A DNA stretch of 64,000 nt, from positions 62,001 through 126,000 of the forward strand of contig CAMWQW010000004.1 of NCBI GenBank assembly GCA_947176505.1, written 5' to 3'. The translations under genes were made by a program, and so were the position numbers. Origin of the DNA: an uncultured Lachnospiraceae bacterium (GTDB lineage: Bacteria; Bacillota; Clostridia; Lachnospirales; Lachnospiraceae). Positions within the stretch are counted from its first letter, which is position 1. Each line of letters begins with the position of its first letter. Of the stretch, positions 47,191-55,556 are shown in pieces. A model generated the notes under the pieces. The model was not told the origin of the DNA, ran no database searches, and saw only the letters and a program-made list of their open reading frames with translations.

Positions 47191-48297
47191 ATGATTTTGT
47201 ATCTTTCGGTGGCAGTGGGGACTGTGCTGCTTGCCGGTATGGTGGATAATCACCCGAATATACAATCTTATAAGACTACGAGACAGCAGATGTGCAATCG
47301 GATATGTCTGGCGGCAATTTTTCTCATCTTATTTGCGGTGTCGGCAAGCCGCTTAAATGTCGGGAACGATTATGCCAAATATGTGGAGTTTATGCATCTG
47401 GTGAATTGTGATGCGTATGTGCCGACGGAGGCAGGATTTAATCTGTTAGTCAAAATCATATACGGACTATCAGGATTTGAAAATTTCCTTCTTGTGTTCG
47501 CAGTCTATGCTTTTGTAACGATTCTGCTGTTTTTGCTGGCTATTTATGAACAGAGCGACGAGTTTCCCATAGCTTATTTTTTGTTTATGGCACTTGGATA
47601 TTACTTTCAGACATTTAGTACCGTGCGCTATTATCTTGCTCTGGCGATTGCTTTGTATTCCATGAAATTTGTGATACGAAAACAGTGGCTTAGATTTATT
47701 CTGCTTGTGATTCTAGGTTCCTTTTTCCACAAGTCGCTGCTTGTTGTGCTGCCGCTCTATGTACTGGCATCCGTCACATGGAAGAAGTGGCAGCTTGCGT
47801 TAATCGCGCTGTTTTGCACGACTTTTTTGTTTATGCAGGATTTTTATTTAAAGGTTGCGGTATTCCTCTATCCGAGCTATGAGGACACGGAATACCTTGA
47901 AGGTGGCACGAGTTATATCAATATCCTTCGATGTCTGGCAATATTCATCTTATCAGTGATATATTATAAAAAGGCGATACGGGGAAACAGAAGGATGCAG
48001 TTTTATTTTTATCTGAATCTGGGAGCGCTTGTGCTCTATGTATTCTGTTCTTTTCTACCGATTATTTCACGTATCGGATATTATCTGACGATCAGCCATA
48101 TCATCTTTCTCCCGGCGTTAATACAGGAGACAGAGAACGCGAAGTGGAGGAAATTTTTGCGGGCAGGAATGATTGCGGCGGCGATATGCTACTTTGCAAT
48201 TTTTATGAGCAGGGCATATGACGACGGGCTGCGAATCCTTCCTTACCAGAGCTTTTTCTTTCATAATATGGTGGATATTATATCGGACAGGTCTTAA
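47191..48297 (+). CDS. EpsG family polysaccharide polymerase-like membrane protein
   Basis: 368 residues with about ten hydrophobic segments and the EpsG pattern: SRLNVGNDYAKYVEF near the N-terminus, STVRYYLALAIALYS and FFHKSLLVVLPLY. Members polymerise or process exopolysaccharide repeat units. First gene of a four-gene surface-glycan set. Preceded by AAGGAG at longer spacing. Confidence 0.87.
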   Translation: MILYLSVAVGTVLLAGMVDNHPNIQSYKTTRQQMCNRICLAAIFLILFAVSASRLNVGNDYAKYVEFMHLVNCDAYVPTEAGFNLLVKIIYGLSGFENFLLVFAVYAFVTILLFLLAIYEQSDEFPIAYFLFMALGYYFQTFSTVRYYLALAIALYSMKFVIRKQWLRFILLVILGSFFHKSLLVVLPLYVLASVTWKKWQLALIALFCTTFLFMQDFYLKVAVFLYPSYEDTEYLEGGTSYINILRCLAIFILSVIYYKKAIRGNRRMQFYFYLNLGALVLYVFCSFLPIISRIGYYLTISHIIFLPALIQETENAKWRKFLRAGMIAAAICYFAIFMSRAYDDGLRILPYQSFFFHNMVDIISDRS

Positions 48298-48349
48298 ATA
48301 TATGATCATTCATCAGTGTGCTGTGAACAGCGGTATATGAGAGAAAGGC

Positions 48350-49387
48350 ATGGGTATTAAAGTGAAACTATCGATTATTGTTCCGGTTTATAATATGGCG
48401 GCGGACGGAAAACTGCAGTATTGTCTGGATTCACTGGTGAATCAGACGATTACAGATTATGAGATCATAGCGGTGGATGACTGCTCCACGGATTCGTCCA
48501 TGGAGATTTTATCCGCCTATGAGCAGGAGTATCCGGAGATATTTCATGCCGTCCATTCCGAGGTAAACAAGAAACAGGGAGGCGCCAAAAATATCGGAAT
48601 GGAGCTTGCTAAGGGAGAATGGATTGGGTTTATAGACAGCGACGACTGGGTGACGCCGGATTACTATGAGAGGCTGATTGGCAGGGGAGAGAAAACCGGT
48701 GCAGATATGGTAGGTTGTGATTATCACATGACAGATAAGCACAGTATGGAGATCGGACAGATCGTGCACAATAACCGCAAAGAACAGACGGGCGAACTGA
48801 ATGAAGAAAAGTATAAATCGCTTTTACTTGATGGCGGCAGTCTGGTTGTCAAAGTGTATCGCAGGGAGATTGTGATTGACCATCCCAGTCGATTCCCGGA
48901 AGGCATTTTTTACGAGGATAATGCAATCGGCAACTCGTGGATGTTAAGGGCAAAACACTTTGAATATATAGAAGAACCGCTGTATTATTATTATCAGCAT
49001 GATGTGTCCACCGTGCATACGATCAGTGAAAAGCGATGCTTGGACCGTATGGAGGCTGGCAGGATTATGTTGGAGGAAGCGGAGAAGTATGGTTATTTTG
49101 AGAAGTACCAGACAGAATTGGAATTTAATTTTGCAGTTCTGTTTTATGTCAATACGCTCTTTACTTATATGCATGGAGTAAGACCAGTCAGGTATGGTTT
49201 TATCAAAAAGCTTGGAAATGAAATGAGGCAGAGATTTCCTCATTTTGAGCAGAATCCTTATTATTGCCAACGGATACATGCAGAAGAGAAGAAACTGGTC
49301 AGGATGCAGATGCGTTCCACGCTATGGTTCATTGCATATTACAAATTGCTGTGGGCATACCGGAATTTTAGGAAAAGAAGAGGGTAA
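48350..49387 (+). CDS. Family 2 glycosyltransferase
   Basis: 345 residues. GT-A fold with SIIVPVYN, VDDCSTDSS, a DxD-type DSDDW and an acidic catalytic region FYEDNAIGN. Cytoplasmic; adds one sugar during glycan assembly. Ten bases before the next gene. Confidence 0.92.
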   Translation: MGIKVKLSIIVPVYNMAADGKLQYCLDSLVNQTITDYEIIAVDDCSTDSSMEILSAYEQEYPEIFHAVHSEVNKKQGGAKNIGMELAKGEWIGFIDSDDWVTPDYYERLIGRGEKTGADMVGCDYHMTDKHSMEIGQIVHNNRKEQTGELNEEKYKSLLLDGGSLVVKVYRREIVIDHPSRFPEGIFYEDNAIGNSWMLRAKHFEYIEEPLYYYYQHDVSTVHTISEKRCLDRMEAGRIMLEEAEKYGYFEKYQTELEFNFAVLFYVNTLFTYMHGVRPVRYGFIKKLGNEMRQRFPHFEQNPYYCQRIHAEEKKLVRMQMRSTLWFIAYYKLLWAYRNFRKRRG

Positions 49388-49396
49388 AATCGTCGC

Positions 49397-50470
49397 ATGA
49401 AAGAACGAATCTATGTATGTCACACATATTATCACGTATATGTAGCCTGCCTGAAAGAATTTTTTCTGCCAAAAGATAAGCAGGGAAAGGCGGATCTGGT
49501 ACTCAGTACGATGTCCAATGATTTTGGCAATCTGAAGGAGCGGGCACAAAAGAGCGGAATTTTTGAAGAAGTATTTATGTTTGAGGAGAAATCCGCCGAT
49601 TTTTTTCCGGAACTAGAGAAATACCATAAGGACAGAGGGAATATCATTGCCAATATGCTGGCACGCATCTGCTATACGAAACTGCTCGGCAGGCTTCAGG
49701 AGCCGTATGTTCCGGTGGATTTTAAGGAGTATAAGGAGATTTATGTATTCTGCGACTCAGATCCGATTGGTTATTATTTGAGTTATAAAAAAATATATTA
49801 TCATGCGGTAGAAGACGGTTTAAACTGCATCGAGACTTATGATACGGCGAGATACGATAACAGGGGTCATTTCGGATTAAAAGCATGGATGGCGGCGCAC
49901 AATCTGGTTTTTATCCAGAACGGATACGCGAAATACTGTCTGGATATGGAAATCAATGATAAAAGTATTATTCCGTATCCTATTGATAAACATATTGAAC
50001 AGCCAAGAGAGGAGCTGACCGCACATCTGACAGAGGCGGATAAGGATATTCTGATTCATCTGTTTATTGAGAATATGGATGAGCTGCTGCGGACGTTAGA
50101 GGACGGGGCAAAGGATAAGATATTGGTACTCTCCGAGCCGTTATGTGATTTAGAGACCAGAAAGCGGATTTTTACGGATATCATAAACGAATACGGAGAG
50201 ATAGACGGGCATAAGGGGCAGATATTGATCAAACCGCATCCGCGGGATGTGCTGAACTATACGAAAGAGTTTCCGGAACATATTGTTTTGCAAGGGATGT
50301 TTCCTATGGAAATCATGAATTTTATTCCCGGTCTGCGTTTTAGGAAGGTTGTTTCGGTATTTACAGTGCCCAACGCCATACGATTTGCGGATGAGATTGT
50401 TTTTCTCGGCGAAGACTTTATGGATCGGTACGAGGAGCCTGCCCTGCACAGGCAGAATGAGCAGATCTGA
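49397..50470 (+). CDS. Polysialyltransferase/GT52-like glycosyltransferase
   Basis: 357 residues with the pattern of bacterial sialyl- and polysialyltransferases: an N-terminal YVCHTYYHVYVACL, a middle EDG region (HAVEDGLNCI) and the late KPHPRD followed by PMEIMNF and SVFTVPNAIRFAD. The KPHPRD motif supplies the catalytic His and basic residue in that superfamily. Real donor sugar unknown; no sialic-acid synthesis genes are seen. Confidence 0.75.
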   Translation: MKERIYVCHTYYHVYVACLKEFFLPKDKQGKADLVLSTMSNDFGNLKERAQKSGIFEEVFMFEEKSADFFPELEKYHKDRGNIIANMLARICYTKLLGRLQEPYVPVDFKEYKEIYVFCDSDPIGYYLSYKKIYYHAVEDGLNCIETYDTARYDNRGHFGLKAWMAAHNLVFIQNGYAKYCLDMEINDKSIIPYPIDKHIEQPREELTAHLTEADKDILIHLFIENMDELLRTLEDGAKDKILVLSEPLCDLETRKRIFTDIINEYGEIDGHKGQILIKPHPRDVLNYTKEFPEHIVLQGMFPMEIMNFIPGLRFRKVVSVFTVPNAIRFADEIVFLGEDFMDRYEEPALHRQNEQI

Positions 50471-50533
50471 ATTACGGAGTGATCATTGTACATTGACTTC
50501 ATATTTTGTTGCCTGTGACGCGTTTGCTTCTGC

Positions 50534-50563
50534 TTGACGTAGGTATGTGACCGGAAGTATAAT
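50534..50563 (+). promoter_or_regulatory. Promoter of the methyltransferase gene
   Basis: TTGACG (50534-50539), 18 bp, TATAAT (50558-50563). It gives the methyltransferase its own transcript with a leader of about 150 bases. Confidence 0.65.
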
Positions 50564-50569
50564 GTTAAA

Positions 50570-50704
50570 GATTTAGTCAAAGATCCGCAGCAGGAAACGC
50601 GGCGTCAGATTTGAAACGTTCAAGGGCGGAGTACTTGACTCCGCGGCAGATGCCAGATGTCTGTAAGCAGCCATTTGATTTGCAACCCGCGGGAATAATA
50701 TATT
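50570..50704 (+). other. Structured 5' leader of the methyltransferase gene
   Basis: GC-richer than its surroundings. Contains GCGGAGT-ACTTG-ACTCCGC and further complementary blocks (CCGCGG-type ends). No match to a riboswitch class that I can name, and no T tract. Confidence 0.4.
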
Positions 50705-50718
50705 AGGAGGATTGAGAA

Positions 50719-51691
50719 ATGAGTTACTTGGAAACAAAAAAGAGTATGAAGAGCCCCGAAATTGAAAAAATATCGGGGGGGGGTATTTTTAGACAGTTTT
50801 GAATCAGTCTATCTGAACGAATACGGATATTATGAACTGCGTAAGAAAAATACCCAAGAGGAGAGGAAGCAGAACTTTGAAATCTACTTCCAGAACTATT
50901 CCGGTGCAACCTACATGAAAGAATATCCGGAAGACGAGCTTTCTTTTATGATGAATAAGATTGCGGAGCGCGCATATGTCATTGAAGAGAATTTGTCTCT
51001 TTTGGGAAACCTTAAAGGCGGAAGATATTCTTTGCTGGAGGTCGGTTGTGGCGAGGGATTCTTAATGCAGTATTTTTATGATAAAGGCGTGCAGGTAAAA
51101 GGCATGGATATCGGCTCTTATGCACTGGAGCATTTTCATCCGGATATGATGCCCTTCTATGAACAGGGAGATATTGAAACACTTTTGCCAAAGATGATAG
51201 AGAATAAGGAGAAATATGATGTTATCAGTTTAGACAGGGTGATGGACATGATGCTTGATGTGCCGAACTGTCTGAGACTGGTCAAAGAACTGATGACAGA
51301 CAAGTCTGTCTTTGTCGTCAAAGTGGCAAATAATTATTCCCGTCTTCAGCAAATGCTTTTAAAAAGTGGTGAGGTACAGAAAGATTATTGGCTCGATGAC
51401 CCGGATCATACAGGTTACTTTAACAGGGAAGGACTGATCAATCTGCTGGAGGGGCACGGTTATACTTGTTTGGATTTTTATGCAGATACATTTGTTGATT
51501 TTCATTTGCTCAATCCGCTTACAAATTATTATGAAAAACCTGAAGTCGGCAAAACATGCCATAATGCGACCGTGAGACTGGAAAATCTGCTGCACGATGT
51601 TTCTATAGAACGGACGATTGATATTTATCGAATGCTCGGGGACATGGGTTTCGGAAGAGAAATCATAGGTGTTTTCAAGAAAGCAGATTAA
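50719..51691 (+). CDS. SAM-dependent methyltransferase, frame-interrupted at a G9 tract
   Basis: The ATG at 50719 has a perfect AGGAGG eight bases upstream, but this frame ends after 27 codons. The main frame (readable from about 50762, with only a TTG and no RBS) encodes a class I methyltransferase with LLEVGCGEGF near its residue 95. The frames join if the run of nine Gs at 50775-50783 loses one base, giving 323 residues. So the gene is either phase-variable and off in this sequence, or the homopolymer is miscounted. Likely modifies the glycan made by the three genes upstream. Confidence 0.8.
50775..50783 (+). repeat. Nine-G homopolymer tract (candidate slippage switch)
   Basis: The longest G run seen in the window, within the first 20 codons of the methyltransferase. 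Eight or eleven Gs restore the frame; nine or ten do not. Confidence 0.9.
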
Positions 51692-51714
51692 GTTTTTGAC
51701 AAATAAATAGAGGA

Positions 51715-51753
51715 ATTGCAGGTGGATTGAGAATTCTGTAATCTATCTGCAAT
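51715..51753 (+). terminator. Long hairpin after the methyltransferase gene
   Basis: A 14-bp stem (51715-51728 with 51740-51753, two G-U pairs) and 11-base loop. No long T run, so it may be a weak terminator or an mRNA 3' stabiliser. Confidence 0.55.
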
Positions 51754-51759
51754 TTCTGC

Positions 51760-51788
51760 TTGCAAAATTGACGATAAGCAAGTATAAT
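51760..51788 (+). promoter_or_regulatory. Promoter of tRNA-Thr
   Basis: TTGCAA (51760-51765), 17 bp, TATAAT (51783-51788), 20 bp before the tRNA. Confidence 0.65.
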
Positions 51789-51808
51789 AACTTTTGTTGC
51801 AGGAGTAT

Positions 51809-51881
51809 GCTGGAATAGCGCAGTCGGTAGCGCAACTGATTCGTAATCAGTAGGTCGAGGGTTCGAGTCCCTTTTCCAGCT
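51809..51881 (+). tRNA. tRNA-Thr (anticodon CGU)
   Basis: Complete cloverleaf: acceptor GCTGGAA/TTCCAGC, D arm GCGC...GCGC, anticodon stem ACTGA/TCAGT with loop TTCGTAA (CGT), T arm with GTTCGAGTC. Reads ACG codons. CCA is not encoded. Confidence 0.96.
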
Positions 51882-51892
51882 TATCTGATAAG

Positions 51893-51927
51893 ACAGCACC
51901 GTGCATATGCATGTGTGCTGTTTTTTT
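51893..51927 (+). terminator. Intrinsic terminator after tRNA-Thr
   Basis: ACAGCAC pairs with GTGCTGT, followed by T7; the loop has an ATGCATATGCAT self-complementary core. Confidence 0.88.
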
Positions 51928-51967
51928 CTTATAATATGCAGAATACTGTATTGAATAGGAGTTCAAT

Positions 51968-52327
51968 ATGAAATTCGTCTGTCTTGCAGGCGCAGAAGCG
52001 CAAAAAGAAACATTGGCAAGTGAATATAAAACGGCTGAGCGGATGGGAGAAGTGAGAGTGGGAGAAGTCCATTTGTTTTACCGCTATTTTATCAGAATCA
52101 AATATGTCTCCTATGAAGAAATTACGAAAGCCTACTTGCGTGAAGAGAGCGGGGAGAGCGGAGAGTTTCTTCTGAAAGAGCATTATCTGATGCTTAAGAT
52201 GCGGGACGGAGTCTTACATAAATTGAGGATGGAGCGCCAAGAATATGCAAAAGAAACACTGAGTTACCTTGAGCAAAAGTATCATCATATCTCAATCGGA
52301 TTTGACCGTCTCAGTCAGTCAAAATAA
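51968..52327 (+). CDS. Small soluble protein of unknown function
   Basis: 119 residues with a strong RBS (AGGAG, six-base spacing). Sequence suggests a mixed alpha/beta fold: several short strands, then a helix rich in charged residues (RMERQEYAKETLSYLEQKY). No membrane segment or known motif recognised. It lies between tRNA-Thr and nrdD but nrdD has its own promoter, so functional linkage is unproven. Confidence 0.7.
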   Translation: MKFVCLAGAEAQKETLASEYKTAERMGEVRVGEVHLFYRYFIRIKYVSYEEITKAYLREESGESGEFLLKEHYLMLKMRDGVLHKLRMERQEYAKETLSYLEQKYHHISIGFDRLSQSK

Positions 52328-52353
52328 AGCTGGAAAATAAAACATACAATACC

Positions 52354-52425
52354 TTGACAGTAAATTTTTCGGTGATACAATATATAGTATACGCGATTCG
52401 GGTATACTGTACTATATATAGTATT
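52354..52425 (+). promoter_or_regulatory. nrdDG promoter with two NrdR-like boxes
   Basis: TTGACA (52354-52359), 16 bp, TACAAT (52376-52381). Two AT-rich palindromes resemble the NrdR box ACAcWATATAtWGTGT: box 1 at 52376-52391 overlaps the -10, box 2 at 52410-52425. Their starts are 34 bp apart. An extra inverted repeat AGTATAC/GTATACT links them. NrdR repression of reductase genes is known; the match here is by eye. Confidence 0.75.
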
Positions 52426-52453
52426 TCAGAGAAGGGATTAGTGGTATTGTAGA

Positions 52454-54616
52454 ATGAAGATTATCAAGAGAAGTGGTGCTGAAGTAACCTTTGACTTGGA
52501 GAAAATCGTGGCAGCAATCTGTAAGGCAAACAACAGTGTCAAAGAGGAAGACAAATTAACGGATGAAGAAATCGATGAGATTGCTGAAGTTGTAGCGAGA
52601 AATTGTGAAGAGATGAAACGGTCTCCAAGCGTGGAAGAGATTCAGGATATGGTAGAGAACCAGCTGATGAAGTACCGCGCTTATACGATGGCAAGGAACT
52701 ATATCACATATCGCTATAAGAGAGCACTGGTCAGAAAATCAAATTCGACGGATGAGCAGATTTTAAGTCTGCTTGAATGTAATAACGAAGAAGTAAAACA
52801 GGAAAATTCTAATAAGAATCCTACAGTTAATAGTGTACAGCGTGATTATATGGCAGGAGAGGTCAGTAAGGATATTACAAAGCGCTTCCTGCTTCCACCG
52901 GATATTGTGGATGCGCATGAGCAGGGAATCATTCATTTCCATGACGCGGACTATTTTGCACAGCATATGCATAATTGCTGTCTTGTCAATTTGGAGGATA
53001 TGCTTCAGAACGGTACGGTAGTCAGCGAGACGATGATTGATACACCTAAGAGCTTTTCCACGGCGTGTAATGTGGCGACACAGTGTATTGCGCAGATTGC
53101 GAGCTGTCAGTACGGCGGACAGAGCATTTCACTGTCACATCTTGCCCCTTTTGTGCAGGTGAGCAGGGAAAAATTCCGCAGAGAGATTAGAAAAGAACTT
53201 GCCGAAAGCGGACTTGTGGCTAGCGAAGAACAGATGAACCAGATTGCCGAGAGCAGGGTCAGGGATGAAATCAAGCGCGGTGTTCAGATGATTCAGTATC
53301 AGGTGATTACACTGATGACTACTAATGGACAGGCGCCTTTTATCACGGTATTTATGTATATTGATGAAGTTCCCGAGGGACAGCTTAGAGATGACCTTGC
53401 CATGATTATTGAGGAGATGCTCAACCAGCGTATTGTGGGGGTTAAGAATGAAAAGGGCGTTTATATTACGCCGGCATTTCCGAAATTGATTTATGTGTTG
53501 GAGGAAGATAACATTCATGAGGACAGCAAGTATTGGTATCTGACGAAGCTGGCTGCAAAATGTACTTCCAAGCGTATGGTACCGGATTATATATCAGAGA
53601 AAATTATGAAGAAGCTTAAGGACGGTAATTGCTATACCTGTATGGGCTGCCGTTCGTTCTTGACGGTTTATCATGATGAGGAAGACAAACCGAAGTTCTA
53701 CGGACGATTCAATCAAGGTGTTGTCACTTTGAATCTGGTGGATGTGGCATGTTCATCCGGCGGGGATATGAAGAAATTCTGGGAAATTTTGGATGAACGT
53801 CTGGATATGTGCAGACGCGCGCTTATGTGCCGTCATAACAGACTGAAAGGTACGCCGTCCGATGTAGCGCCGGTACTGTGGCAGAACGGTGCCCTTGCAA
53901 GACTTAAGAAAGGCGAGAGAATAGATAAACTTCTCTATGGCGGTTATTCCACGATTTCGCTTGGATATGCCGGATTGTGCGAATGTACCAAGTATATGAC
54001 GGGGAAGAGCCATACGGATCCGGAAGGAACGCCTTTTGCCTTAAAAGTTATGAGGTATCTCAATAATGCATGTAAGGAATGGAGAGAAGAAACGAATATA
54101 GACTTCAGTCTTTACGGTACGCCGCTTGAGTCTACCACATACAAATTTGCAAAATGCCTTCAGAAGCGTTTTGGTGTGATTGATGGCGTGACGGATAAAA
54201 ACTATATTACGAACAGTTATCATGTGCATGTGACGGAGGACATCAATGCATTTGACAAGCTGAAATTTGAGTCTCAGTTTCAGGAATTATCGCCGGGCGG
54301 TGCAATCAGTTATGTGGAAGTGCCGAATATGGAGAACAATATTGATGCCGTGCTATCCGTGATGCAGTATATCTATGAGAATATCATGTATGCTGAGTTA
54401 AATACGAAAAGCGATTACTGCCAGAAATGTGATTATCACGGAGAAATCCAGATTGTTGCCGATCAAGACGGTAAGCTGGTCTGGCAGTGTCCTAGCTGCG
54501 GCAATACAGATCAGGATAAAATGAATGTAGCAAGACGTACATGCGGATATATCGGCACGCAGTTCTGGAATCAGGGACGCACGCAGGAGATTAAAGAAAG
54601 GGTATTGCATCTGTAA
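52454..54616 (+). CDS. nrdD: Anaerobic ribonucleoside-triphosphate reductase
   Basis: 720 residues, class III glycyl-radical enzyme. N-terminal ATP-cone (MKIIKRSGAEVTFDLEKIVAAI), core with FHDADYFAQHMHNC, C-terminal zinc site with CQKCDYHG and CPSCG, and the radical loop RRTCGYIG. Reduces NTPs to dNTPs without oxygen, using formate as reductant in characterised members. RBS is poor (AAGGGA about 15 bases away). nrdG, its activase, follows. Confidence 0.97.
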   Translation: MKIIKRSGAEVTFDLEKIVAAICKANNSVKEEDKLTDEEIDEIAEVVARNCEEMKRSPSVEEIQDMVENQLMKYRAYTMARNYITYRYKRALVRKSNSTDEQILSLLECNNEEVKQENSNKNPTVNSVQRDYMAGEVSKDITKRFLLPPDIVDAHEQGIIHFHDADYFAQHMHNCCLVNLEDMLQNGTVVSETMIDTPKSFSTACNVATQCIAQIASCQYGGQSISLSHLAPFVQVSREKFRREIRKELAESGLVASEEQMNQIAESRVRDEIKRGVQMIQYQVITLMTTNGQAPFITVFMYIDEVPEGQLRDDLAMIIEEMLNQRIVGVKNEKGVYITPAFPKLIYVLEEDNIHEDSKYWYLTKLAAKCTSKRMVPDYISEKIMKKLKDGNCYTCMGCRSFLTVYHDEEDKPKFYGRFNQGVVTLNLVDVACSSGGDMKKFWEILDERLDMCRRALMCRHNRLKGTPSDVAPVLWQNGALARLKKGERIDKLLYGGYSTISLGYAGLCECTKYMTGKSHTDPEGTPFALKVMRYLNNACKEWREETNIDFSLYGTPLESTTYKFAKCLQKRFGVIDGVTDKNYITNSYHVHVTEDINAFDKLKFESQFQELSPGGAISYVEVPNMENNIDAVLSVMQYIYENIMYAELNTKSDYCQKCDYHGEIQIVADQDGKLVWQCPSCGNTDQDKMNVARRTCGYIGTQFWNQGRTQEIKERVLHL

Positions 54617-54617
54617 A

Positions 54618-54655
54618 AATCGTCGCTTGGCAGCGACGATTCAGAGAAAGCTCTG
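54618..54655 (+). other. Tandem hairpins between nrdD and nrdG
   Basis: AATCGTCGCT-TGGC-AGCGACGATT (54618-54641) and CAGAG-AAAG-CTCTG (54642-54655). No T tract; likely an mRNA processing or stability element lowering nrdG relative to nrdD. Confidence 0.6.
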
Positions 54656-54678
54656 ACGAAACAGACTGGGAGGCGCAC

Positions 54679-55200
54679 ATGAATTATTCAGAGATTAAAA
54701 ATTGTGATATTGCGAACGGTCCCGGTGTGAGAGTAACCTTATTTGTGAGTGGCTGCACACATCACTGCAGGGGATGCTTCAATGAGAAAACATGGGATTT
54801 TACCTATGGCGTTCCGTTTGACGTGGACGCACAAGAAAAACTTATAGCCTATCTGGAACCGGACTATATTGCAGGGCTGACACTTCTTGGAGGAGAGCCG
54901 CTTGAATATGCAAATTGGCAGGCGCTCTTACCGTTTGTCAGTAAAGTAAAGGAACGCTATCCGAAGAAAACGATCTGGTGCTATACCGGATACCGTTTTG
55001 AGGAGGATATTTTGGAGCGGTTTTGTGTGCAGTGGGATGAAATGCGGGAATTTTTGTCTTATATCGATGTGCTTGTGGACGGAGAATTTATCATGGACGA
55101 AAAGGATATCAGTCTGCAATTCAGGGGCTCGCGGAATCAGCGCATCATTCAGGTGCAGGAATCATTGCGAACAGGTCATGTAACGTTATGGAGTGAATGA
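54679..55200 (+). CDS. nrdG: NrdD-activating radical SAM protein
   Basis: 173 residues. Cx3Cx2C cluster in SGCTHHCRGC, the NGPGVRVTLFV start typical of NrdG and a TLLGGEPLE segment. Generates the glycyl radical on NrdD. GGGAGG precedes the ATG. Same operon as nrdD. Confidence 0.95.
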   Translation: MNYSEIKNCDIANGPGVRVTLFVSGCTHHCRGCFNEKTWDFTYGVPFDVDAQEKLIAYLEPDYIAGLTLLGGEPLEYANWQALLPFVSKVKERYPKKTIWCYTGYRFEEDILERFCVQWDEMREFLSYIDVLVDGEFIMDEKDISLQFRGSRNQRIIQVQESLRTGHVTLWSE

Positions 55201-55292
55201 TGATATGTTTGTGACACTTTTTCCATCTAACCGACTTTAAAAAAATAAGACTATACAGATGTAACAATCATGATTGGAGCAAAACGTGCGGA

Positions 55293-55506
55293 ATGAAAAC
55301 AGGCGGAATACTGAAATTGGTTGATGACAAGGACTTTTTGGATAAAGTATATCAATTGATGAGTGAGTATCAAAAGTACAATCAATTAATTGCGGGAAGC
55401 AACATTATTACGAAACTGATATAGGCATGTATCTAAAGAAGGTATACTTTCGGAGCCTGCAAACAGGCTTGGAGCGGAAGGCATGATAATGATTGGTGAG
55501 AAGTAA
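55293..55506 (+). pseudogene. Possible frameshifted gene remnant
   Basis: In the 345-bp gap after nrdG one frame reads 43 codons from the ATG at 55293 to TAG 55424; the next frame continues as plausible protein from 55420 (YRHVSKEGILSEPANRLGAEG...) to TAA 55506. One missing base near 55418 would join them into about 71 residues. I do not recognise the product, and the RBS is weak. Confidence 0.3.
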
Positions 55507-55515
55507 TGAGAGCCG

Positions 55516-55556
55516 GCGCCATCGGATGAACCGATGGCGCTTACTCTATTTTTTTC
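55516..55556 (+). terminator. Intrinsic terminator before the convergent ABC permease
   Basis: GCGCCATCGG-ATGAA-CCGATGGCGC (55516-55540) then a T-rich stretch (T7 near 55549) on the plus strand. Confidence 0.75.

Noticed and set aside
47191..51881. Glycan locus as an island integrated at tRNA-Thr
   Set aside because: No copy of the tRNA 3' end is found at the other border near 47.15 kb, and no integrase is present.
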